From the NCBI GenBank assembly GCA_034336665.1, contig JAPFBE010000003.1:58075352-58139351 (forward strand): a DNA stretch of 64,000 nt, read 5' to 3'. Within the stretch, counting starts at the first letter, position 1. Each line of letters starts with the position of its first letter. The translations under genes were made by a program, and so were the position numbers. The DNA comes from Luscinia megarhynchos (taxonomy: Eukaryota > Chordata > Aves > Passeriformes > Turdidae). The notes under the pieces are model-generated. The model did no database searches and was not told the DNA's origin. It was given only the letters and a program-made list of their open reading frames with translations. Positions 38,901 to 46,300 of this stretch are shown here, in pieces.

Positions 38901-39804
38901 ACTGAAAATCTAGCTTCACCATTTTCTTTGTGGAAAGATAATTTAGTATCATTTAAGGGTTCTACCACCCACTCTCTTCAAGCAGTACTAACCATTTACA
39001 TCCTCTCCCCTCTCAAGTAGTTAAACAGAAATACTTATCCACTCTCCACTTCTGTCTTCTCATCAACCGTCTGTTTTATGTAAAAAGTAACCTTAGAAAG
39101 CACATTAAAACATATTAACTGGTAAAGTTATAGAACAGGCCAGGTTGGAAGGGACCTCAAAGGATCATCTCATCTAGCCTTTCATGGGAAAGACTGCCTA
39201 GATGAGAGTGTCTAACAACTGGACAGCCTCCAGTGACGGGGACTCTACCACGTCCGTGGGGAGGGTACTTCAGTGAGTCATCCGTCTCACTACATAAAAA
39301 TTATTTTCTGTGGAGATGAAAGTAAGATCAGTCGCGGTGCCCACAAAATACAGGGAGAGAGGAAAAAAAATAGACCAGGGCAGAATAAAAACCAAGCTGG
39401 AATACCTCCTACAATAAGCTTGGGGGTTTTATACCCACAAATCTTAACTGATTCAGTAATGTGAACTATCATCTACGGACACGGAAGAGAAAGTTGGATT
39501 GCTTTGCTCCCCCCCCACTCCCTCCTTGCCCCGCAGGCAGCACTAGTACCGTGCCAGGTGTGCGCCGGGCTCCCCTGCAGCCCGACCTCACCTGAGCCGG
39601 GCTCCGGGGATCCCGCCCGGCCCGGCCCGGCCCGCCCGGCCCTCACCTGCGCCGCCGCCCCCGGGTCCCGGTCCACGTCCGCGTCCGAGAACCTGCCGAG
39701 GAAACACAACGCCGTCAGCGGGCGGGCGGGCGGCGGGGCCGCGGGGAGGGCAGGGCCGGGGAGGGCGCTCACCGCGGCGGGGCCGCTCCCGCCCCCTCCT
39801 CCAT
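14873..39804 (-). CDS. SUGT1: SGT1 homolog, HSP90/SCF co-chaperone (complete, 13 coding exons)
   Basis: Exons in order of transcription: 39804-39773, 39692-39647, 36246-36156, 35479-35410, 35091-35021, 31006-30953, 29215-29199, 28218-28193, 27781-27685, 26764-26657, 17151-17061, 15757-15576, 14974-14873. They sum to 987 nt (328 residues plus TAA), every boundary is GT/AG and all phases match. SGT1 is a cytosolic and nuclear adaptor linking HSP90 to SKP1/SCF ubiquitin ligases, kinetochore assembly and NLR immune sensors. Seen: TPR region (about 12-118, e.g. [18 protein letters not shown]), CS domain (from about 137, [19 protein letters not shown], then [11 protein letters not shown]), and C-terminal SGS domain (about 240-328, [20 protein letters not shown] to [10 protein letters not shown]). 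The length matches human SGT1A; human SGT1B has an additional roughly 32-residue insert that is absent here. The start at 39804 has a strong Kozak context (ggcATGG). Confidence 0.97.
15576..15757 (-). CDS. SUGT1: SUGT1 coding exon 12 (SGS domain)
   Basis: 182 nt, encoding [20 protein letters not shown], then [20 protein letters not shown] and [20 protein letters not shown] with a final Phe. This is the core of the SGS domain. Confidence 0.97.
15758..17060 (-). other. SUGT1 intron containing a solo LTR
   Basis: 1.3 kb intron between coding exons 11 and 12. Over a third of it is the LTR at 16264-16752. Confidence 0.8.
16264..16752 (+). mobile_element. Solo endogenous-retrovirus LTR (ERVL-like), antisense to SUGT1
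   Basis: A 489-bp segment starting TGTCC and ending ...CACAACA. The 3' part (cagtaaactgtttttatctc, then taaaccacaaca at the end) resembles a very common LTR of passerine genomes. Flanking 5-mers GCTGC (16259-16263) and GATGC (16753-16757) differ by one base, consistent with a decayed 5-bp target duplication. No internal retroviral genes are present, so this is a solo LTR left by recombination. Family assignment is from memory only. Confidence 0.7.
17061..17151 (-). CDS. SUGT1: SUGT1 coding exon 11 (CS/SGS junction)
   Basis: 91 nt, encoding [20 protein letters not shown] then [10 protein letters not shown] plus one base. It ends the CS domain (VRWEKLEG is a signature) and starts the linker to SGS. 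Confidence 0.96.
17152..26656 (-). other. Large SUGT1 intron
   Basis: 9.5 kb intron between coding exons 10 and 11, AT-rich throughout. It holds a 14-bp tandem duplication (17612-17639). No exon, RNA gene or clear repeat family is recognised. Open frames are all 84 codons or less. Confidence 0.75.
17612..17639. repeat. 14-bp perfect tandem duplication
   Basis: aaattccatgtttg occurs twice in direct succession (17612-17625 and 17626-17639). Likely a recent slippage event within the intron. Confidence 0.85.
26657..26764 (-). CDS. SUGT1: SUGT1 coding exon 10 (CS domain)
   Basis: 108 nt, phase 0 at both ends, encoding [20 protein letters not shown] then [18 protein letters not shown] domain, very close to the human sequence. 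Confidence 0.97.
26765..27684 (-). other. SUGT1 intron (between coding exons 9 and 10)
   Basis: 0.92 kb, AT-rich; nothing else is recognised. Confidence 0.8.
27685..27781 (-). CDS. SUGT1: SUGT1 coding exon 9 (CS domain)
   Basis: 97 nt, encoding [18 protein letters not shown] then [14 protein letters not shown]. This is the first half of the p23-like CS domain that contacts the HSP90 N-domain. Confidence 0.97.
28193..28218 (-). CDS. SUGT1: SUGT1 coding exon 8 (26-nt micro-exon, tandem acceptors)
   Basis: 26 nt, encoding QQPLPPKI plus AA of a split Lys. The donor is gtaagt. The acceptor region reads acagCAGCAG, so in-frame starts at 28218, 28215 or 28212 are possible. The corresponding human segment (WTHQSKIK) would need 23 nt, equal to use of the second acceptor. 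Confidence 0.88.
29199..29215 (-). CDS. SUGT1: SUGT1 coding exon 7 (17-nt micro-exon)
   Basis: Only 17 nt. With the preceding G it encodes ASQTDL and restores the frame exactly. It is bounded by a T-rich tract plus cag and by gtaaga. Human SGT1 has a similarly short stretch (GSESEV) at this point. The linker joins TPR to CS. Confidence 0.9.
29845..29900. repeat. A-rich low-complexity tract
   Basis: About 56 bp of A runs broken only by CC or C. It lies in the SUGT1 intron upstream of the 17-nt exon and reads as poly-U in the pre-mRNA. Confidence 0.9.
30953..31006 (-). CDS. SUGT1: SUGT1 coding exon 6
   Basis: 54 nt, encoding [17 protein letters not shown] plus split codons at both ends. It matches the human segment with the core WIKRC. 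Acceptor cttctag, donor gtaaga. Confidence 0.95.
31007..35020 (-). other. SUGT1 intron (between coding exons 5 and 6)
   Basis: 4.0 kb, AT-rich. No counterpart of the human SGT1B-specific exon is seen, and no repeat family is recognised. Confidence 0.75.
35021..35091 (-). CDS. SUGT1: SUGT1 coding exon 5 (TPR)
   Basis: 71 nt, encoding [20 protein letters not shown] then RLD and a split Asn. Third TPR repeat. The human SGT1B-specific insert would follow this exon; no counterpart is seen in the 4-kb intron after it. Confidence 0.96.
35410..35479 (-). CDS. SUGT1: SUGT1 coding exon 4 (TPR)
   Basis: 70 nt, encoding (D)[20 protein letters not shown] then RK and a split Gly. Second TPR repeat. Confidence 0.96.
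36156..36246 (-). CDS. SUGT1: SUGT1 coding exon 3 (TPR)
   Basis: 91 nt, encoding [20 protein letters not shown] then [10 protein letters not shown] plus one base. The first TPR repeat is nearly identical to the vertebrate consensus. Confidence 0.96.
36247..39646 (-). other. SUGT1 intron (between coding exons 2 and 3)
   Basis: 3.4 kb. It contains a CR1 fragment at 39130-39320 and a 132-codon open frame on the opposite strand (38141-38539) without a recognised domain. The 5' end is GC-rich as it leaves the CpG island. Confidence 0.75.
39130..39320 (-). mobile_element. CR1 LINE fragment, minus orientation
   Basis: Contains caggttggaagggacctcaa, then a diverged stretch with tctaacaactggacagcctcc and ggggactctaccacgtccgt, the usual order of the reverse-complemented CR1 3' region. 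Boundaries are approximate. Confidence 0.75.
39647..39692 (-). CDS. SUGT1: SUGT1 coding exon 2
   Basis: 46 nt. It completes Arg11, then encodes [15 protein letters not shown], corresponding to human FSDALIDEDPQAALE at the start of the TPR region. It is flanked by cctcggcag and gtgagg and follows an 80-nt intron. Confidence 0.93.
39693..39772 (-). other. 80-nt GC-rich SUGT1 intron
   Basis: Bounded by gtgagc and cctcggcag, with a plausible branch-point CTGAC about 25 nt before the acceptor. It must be removed for the ATG exon to join the FSDADVDRD exon in frame. Confidence 0.85.
39773..39804 (-). CDS. SUGT1: SUGT1 coding exon 1 (start codon)
   Basis: Encodes [10 protein letters not shown] plus two bases of Arg, ending in gtgagc. 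It lies in the CpG island. The N-terminus is unlike human (MAAAAAG...), as expected for this poorly conserved end. An in-frame ATG upstream at 39978 is discussed in the findings. Confidence 0.85.
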
Positions 39805-40260
39805 GCCGGCCGTCGCCGCCGGGAAACTTCTGGAGCCGCCGAGGCGCCCGCGCCGCTCGCACCGCGCCAGGCCGCGCCGCGCGAGGGCTGCCGGGAGCGG
39901 GCAGCGCCGCCGGGCCCCGCCCTTCCGCCCGCCGCTTCCTGCCCGCGGCGCCGCCGCTGCGCGGGTGGGGGCTCGCACCCAGTTCCGCGGGTTTGGTCAC
40001 TTGGCGACCGGCAGCTGTAGCTGCACCAGGGAGGATTAAGCAGTAGCGCTGTGAGCGTCGTACGCGTGGCCGACCTTTCGTTTTAAAGGAGAAGGGAAGA
40101 CAGTGGCAGAGGAATTGGCTGCGTGGAGGAGCCGCCAGGAGTGAAGTCAGCAGCGCTGGGCAGGAAGCGGGGGAAGGGTCATTGCGGCAGTGGGACGCGC
40201 TGCCCACCTGCTCCGAGCGGAGCGCAGGCTCTCAGGGAGGGCCGGAGAAGCGAGGACCGC

Positions 40261-42295
40261 AGGATGAGTTTGGCTGGAAATGACCCCGGAGATCATCGAG
40301 GGCAGCCCCTCACCGAACGCCTCCATGTGAGCCAGGCCAAGGGCAGTGTTTCCCTAACACCTCCAGGGACGGTGACTCCGCCACCTCCCTAGACAGCCCA
40401 TTTCAATATCTACTTGCCTTCGTTCTTCCTGATGTCCAACCTAAACCTCCCCTGGTGCAGTTTATGATACCGCTAGCAATAGGGGTTAGAATTCTAATTA
40501 ATGAAAAAGTTATATAATCTGTAACTAATGAAGGCTGATGCCTTTGTTTGTTAAAACTTATAACAAGTGTGAAGTTTTAGTAGTCAGAGAACCAGCCTTT
40601 TGTCACCACCTAGCTCCATAGTTTGTGCAAATCAGAATAAAAGCCAGAAATACCTCTCAGTGTGTGAGCTGGTGTGGACAGGGCTTCCCAAAGGCAGCCG
40701 GAGCCCTCCATCCTCCTCTGGAGGAGGAGAAGGATGGCATTTCCTTCAGTGAAATGCCTCAGAAACAAAAAAGTGTCTTTTTTTCCTCCGTGGCTTCACA
40801 CACATGTGGAAAAGAGCTGCGGCCTCAATTTTTCTTTTCTGACTCAGAGGTGGCTGGGATTTTAGCTGTCATGTTTTGTTTGGCTGCTGCCACAGGCACA
40901 AAGGGGAGGGGCTGCTCAAACTCCCAATGTGAGCTCTCATTTTACGATTTACTCCAGCTTATCCCTTCCTTTGCAAAGAGTTCGAAGTACAGATCCACCC
41001 AGCTGGCACACCAGAGCCCAAGGGATATGGGGAGGGAGTGATTTCCATTTTGCTGTCTGTTACACAACAGTCTGCTGCTGGAGACACGTTACTGCTGCTG
41101 GAGATTTTCTCCACTTCTCCAACTGACATAAACTAAACTGACAAATAATTTTCCCTGTGTAATAGCTGCATCTCTGGCATGAAGTTTTGTTGATGAAGCT
41201 GTGACCTTATGGTGCAATTTTTTTCCCCTCTCACATTCCCAGTAAACACCAATGCAACTTCCCTGTATCAAAAACCACTAATGTCAGTCAAGCATTATCA
41301 TTTCAAGTTTCCTAAAATTATGAAACACTTGTAGTAAAACATCCCTATTTAATAGTTTGATTAAAAAAACTAGCCTCCCTCTCTAGTGCTTCCATCAATC
41401 TGACACAGCACTCGGGATGAGGACTGTTACCAGATTCCACAATGCTTATCCACATTCCTAAAAATATTGCCAGCACTCCCCAGCTGCAGGGAGCGCTGCC
41501 AGATCAACAACCACCGCTGTGGGTATGACCAGCCTTCCTGTAAATGGGTGAGGCTGGATTTGCAGGTGGAAGTCTGATTGCAGAGTCAGAGGGAACAAAC
41601 ATTGAACTAACACTGCAGCTGTGGCAGAGAACTGCTTGTTCAATAGTTTGTACAGTTTCTTCTGTCAAGCAGCAAGACCATACTCCCTCTGCCACAATTT
41701 CTGGTCCTATTAGTTTTTCTAATAGGATTTTTTTTAGTACTAGTGCTAAAACTTATATTTAACCTTACCAACCAATCAATAAAACTCCAACATTAATTCA
41801 GTCATAGAAAGTCATACTCCCTTTCATTTTATACTGATAGAATCATAATAATAGGCATCATATTTAGTATTAACTTACCCTCTGCTTAAACACTGCAACA
41901 TAGAAGTTTTTGAAACCCCAATAGTTCAGACTGTCAGTTGTATCATACGAGCTACAACAACCTTTGCAAATTACACTCCAAAATTTTGTGTTGTTTGTTT
42001 CTAACATACTGAGAAGTGATGGAAAAGGAGAAGTCCAGTTCCTAGATTTAGCTCAACCTTCAGTGCAGCTACAAAATATACATTACTGCTGTTTCAAAGG
42101 GTACCGACAGCACACCGACTGCGTTCAAGTCAGTTCAGAAGTGATTTGTGAATTGCTCATGTTCCACCACAGACCCACACTGACTACTCACATTGTCCTG
42201 TTCCTCACTGTATTTTAGTTATTTATGATGATTGTAAAAATACTATAATAAAAAAAAAATTCAGAATAAATACAGAAAAATGTTTTTCCATTTGA
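40261..42295. other. SUGT1/ELF1 spacer
   Basis: About 2 kb between the SUGT1 promoter and the predicted ELF1 3' end. It begins with a CR1 fragment (40262-40465). A possible LTR-like remnant lies at about 40485-40660. A 138-codon open frame (40625-41041, + strand) shows no recognisable domain. Nothing else is identified. Confidence 0.65.
40262..40465 (-). mobile_element. CR1 LINE fragment abutting the SUGT1 CpG island
   Basis: Reverse-complement CR1 3' region: gagatcatcgagggcagccc, later ctccagggacggtgactccg and gatgtccaacctaaacctcc, in the expected order. Internal sequence is diverged. Confidence 0.8.
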
Positions 42296-43353
42296 TTTAT
42301 TTTCATAATAAACCAATTAAAAATACAAAAGAGGGACCCAAGGTTCAATGGGCTCCATCATTTAAAAATTTGTCTTTAAATACAAAGTCACTCAGTAATA
42401 TGAATACATATAACATTAGACCTCTAAACATAACAATCTTATTGATCTTATTTGCATCTATCAAAAATTTGTGTGGAAAAAATTAGCTGAAAAAACTTCC
42501 CTGCAACATTGAATATACAGTATTTACAATCAAAAACAAGAACTCTTAGCAGTATTAATCTCCAAAAACCTGCATAAATTGTATATATTTAATTTCCCTC
42601 CCCCCTTACAAAATAATCTGAAGTAGAAAGCGAGATTGTTAAGCTTCATAGTCGCAAAATGGCATGAAAAATTTGCACCTGTAGTGATGCCGTTAGCTTC
42701 TGTAATTAAATATATCTGATGTTTTCATATAAAATATAGACATGGCATTGTCCATTACTGGAATATATGTTTCGAGTACTCTCAATAGGAGTGTATATTT
42801 AATTTTGCACACACAAGAGCTTGTGCTGCAAAAAATGCAAGAATACCTGGTTATCAAAGTCTAAAATTGATGTCATTCACTGATATGAAACAGATACTCG
42901 ATCATAAAAATTCAAATACATGGAATGAAACTGCTCTACTAAAATTAAGTGCTGCTTCCAAAGGTGATACACATACAGATTAAACAGAAAAGGTTACAAT
43001 AACATTACTGCAATGTAAATGGGCAACAGACTGACAACAAAATAAGAGAGAAGTTTGAAACTTTGGCCAACAACCTCAGGAGAAAGTTTTCATAGCATAA
43101 AAAGCATGTTCCTTCATGCCTATACTTTGAAAAATGAGTAATATATAATTTTATTTATATGACATTTAGCAATTAACAGAAAATCAAAATCCATCCTAAA
43201 GCATGAGTTCTAAGAATTAACTGCAGAAATTGAGTAGCTTTGCAACATCATGCTTCAGAATCAAATCATATATACATAACTGAAAAGGTCCCATCACATT
43301 TATGAAAATAATCATCCACAGGGTCTTTTTCTTTTTTAAAAATTTTTTAATTA
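42280..43353 (-). other. ELF1: ELF1 3' UTR (predicted)
   Basis: About 1.07 kb of very AT-rich sequence from the stop to just past AATAAA at 42301-42296. An earlier hexamer at 43155-43150 could give a 200-nt form. Two Pumilio-type UGUANAUA motifs lie inside (43276-43269 and 42528-42521). Confidence 0.55.
42296..42301 (-). terminator. Candidate distal polyadenylation signal of ELF1
   Basis: AATAAA on the minus strand about 1.05 kb after the ELF1 stop. A proximal AATAAA at 43155-43150 is the alternative. Confidence 0.45.
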
Positions 43354-46300
43354 TCAATACAAATTGGGCTCCAATGGCTCATTTTCTTGCTTCACTTGCA
43401 CATTAGATGGGAAGTTATTCGAACTGGACACTACCATCACAAATGGTTGCTGCTGGAATTTCTGCTCTGACTGCTCAGCATCTTCTACTTTGTCACTCTC
43501 CTCCTTTTCCTCTTCTTCTAGGCCAACCTGCTTCGTGTCTGGTGCTTTAATGACCGAAGTGATCACTGTGCCTGATGGCTGAGACACCACCTGTGAGCTG
43601 CTGGGCGAGAACGTCACCACGGGGGTGGTGGCACTGAAGGATGGAGATGAGGCCACGTTGGCTGTTCCGTTGCAAATTGTCTGCACGCTGCTGGTGAGCA
43701 CCTGCTGGACTTGTGCTGGGCTCAGCACAATCGAGGAAGGAGGTGAGACTGGCTTCTGAGACTGTAGCATGATATTTTCTTTAAGAACCGTCATGGGCTG
43801 AGAAGTAGGAATGGCTTGTAAAATGAATTTCTGTGCTGCTGTTACTGAGGCTGGATCTGTGCTGGCTATCACTGTAGTAAGAGGCACTGTCTGGAGTGTT
43901 ACAGTATGCAGCTGTTGATTTCCAGGAGAAACAACCACTGGAACCTGGGCTGGAGTCTGTAAAGTCCTGCTAAGATTAGAGAAGATTATTGGGTCAGAAC
44001 ATTCCATGCTGAATTTTGAAAAAATAATTATAGATTTACTACAGAAAAAAACATTTGGCCTCATAAACATTTAATTTACCCAACATTTCCAAGAGGAAGC
44101 AGAATCTCTCTAACAAAACAAGAACTGGACCTGACCCCTGAACTTGGCAAGACAGTTCCCAAAGCAAAGGTACCCTGCATGAATAATATTGCCATTGCCA
44201 AGCTGAACAGCCTGCCTTTGAGATATTCAGTGATTCATCAGGAAACCCGGGAATCACATCCAAGACCTCCATCTCAGGCATTGACCAACATCAAAAGCAC
44301 AAGCCACTAGATAGCTGCCATCAGTTTCAAAAATTACACAAAGCAATTAATAAATCACAAGCCTAAATAATTCACAAGTCGGGCCTTGATTGTCCTGACA
44401 TCCACATATACATTTAACTATATTCAAAAGTATTCACATGGTAGCAGTGTCCGGGCACAACCTTGCCACACTCCCAGGACACAGTTCTCTGTCTACCAGG
44501 CTCACACACACCTTCTGGTAAAATAACTGATCAGAACCTGCTTCCAGAACATCATTTTAAGTTAGCAGTGATTCCATCAGTTGCAGGCTAACAGACCTGG
44601 GTACCACATTACTGTCTAGAGATGTAGAGGTGTACAACATCAGAGGATTAAGAGCTGTATTGCTGGAGTACACAGCTACTGCAGTGCACAGCAGTGACTT
44701 AAACATGGAAACACACTCCAGACACACAAATTAAAACAAAACAAAACAAAACCCCTGGAAAACATAAATGGTTACCATAGGAAGGAGAGAGAGGAAGGGA
44801 TGGGTAACTGCCTAGAGGATCCTGCCACAGCTTGTTCCATCCCACCGTGCCATGCTGTCTCTGGCAATCTTTCTTTCCTTCTGTTTGTCCTGCAGAATTC
44901 TCTCCAATCTTCCTGCTTCTCTTCAATGTTTAGTCCTGCCTGCCCTCCTCCCTCTTTTTAGTCTTAAGTTCTCCCTTGTGTTTTCTCAAAAATAAAAAAA
45001 AATAGCTATTATCTTCACCCCCTAGCTTGTTTCTACCCCTGTCAAAATCACTTAAGATGGAAAGTAATTTACTGTCAACATTTGTGCTTTCACATCCATG
45101 CACAATATTGCCTGCTCTTCTTTCTGAAGACTGGACCTCAGATACACTGTAAGGTTTGTCTGCCATACATCAACCATGGAATGTCCTCCATTCTACACTC
45201 CTTCTACTCATATAGAATTTATTTTTCACAGCTCTGTGAAAGTCTACATGTCAGCATTTAACCACTGACCAGTCCAATCCAATTCAGCATATTCAAAACT
45301 TCAATTTAAAACCATACTCTGGATACCACAGTTGCAACAAAAAGCTTACCAAGGCAGGACTTAGGTGGTGCTGAAGCTATGGGACAATGTGGATGCAGAT
45401 GCTGCTGCTGGCCATAGTCCAACCACACAGGGAGCTGCATTCCCCCTTTCTTAGTGCAGTAGCAGAGACAAGTGCAGGAATATATGAAGAGGATTCCTCA
45501 TATCCCACTCAGCACAGTCCTCTGGGAAAGGCCTCTAGCTGAGCTCCAAAGACTGTTTCAGCAAGCATACCCAATAACCCTGCTGGTACCAGGCTTAGAG
45601 TAAATAGGTGCTTCCGTGAGGATCCTCCAACTGCCAGTCCCTGCTGCAGGCAATTTTTTATCCAGCACTCATACAAAGAAACAAAATTTCCATCTCTAGC
45701 TTTCTTTTCCTCCCAAGAAAGACAGTTGCAATACCCAGCAATGCTGCTACAAGCAAATCAAATCCACATCCTTGGCAAGGAGGCTCCCATGCAGGTCTCA
45801 TCAAAATGGCCATCATAACTATGACACAAAATTTGATGTGACTGACATCAGAGTCAATCTTGAGCTCCTTTTTCAATGGAAGAAATCCCAAGGAAGAAGT
45901 TCATGGAAATGGGGCTAGTTGAAGGTGAAGAACCAACTAGAGTGATTGCTTCTTTCTTTCAAACATCTGGAGAACTTGGTACTGGCACAGCAAATACCAA
46001 CAACCAAGCCTAAAGTGCAAGGCTCAGAATGACAGTACCAAGGCTCATACCAAGTCTCCTAAGGGTTATCAGTGCTAATTATTTTTTTTCCCCTCAGCAA
46101 TTCCCCTGGGATCTTGACAGAAAGTCTGTCAGAAGTAGCAATAGGATGAGGACATCCACTACGTTCTTTTAAAAATTAAAAAAAAATAAAACTACCTACA
46201 GTTAAATAAACTTGTAATAAAATCAAAATATCGTATAGGTACAGCTCAACCCAGGAAAGTCTACAGAGACCAGCAATGCAAGTGGAACAGCTATGAAGGA

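Larger units (their letters stand above)
39530..40260 (-). promoter_or_regulatory. SUGT1 CpG-island promoter
   Basis: The only strongly GC- and CpG-rich stretch in the window. It covers SUGT1 coding exons 1 and 2 and upstream DNA. Reading toward the gene there is a GC box GGGCGGGG (39922-39915) and two ETS-type GGAA cores (39939-39935 and 39926-39922). No TATA box is evident, as is usual for housekeeping genes. The exact start site cannot be placed from sequence. Confidence 0.75.

Noticed and set aside
39473..40207. 244-codon open frame through the SUGT1 CpG island (minus strand) and a 180-codon frame on the other strand
   Set aside because: High GC content removes stop codons on both strands. 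Only the short stretches at 39804-39773 and 39692-39647 match SGT1, and they are split by a consensus intron.
40625..41041. 138-codon + strand open frame between SUGT1 and ELF1
   Set aside because: No domain seen; likely non-coding or repeat-derived. Kept only as context for the LTR-like remnant.
46083..46100. Strong pyrimidine tract plus cag on the + strand
   Set aside because: It looks like a splice acceptor but faces antisense to ELF1 and leads into no recognisable exon.
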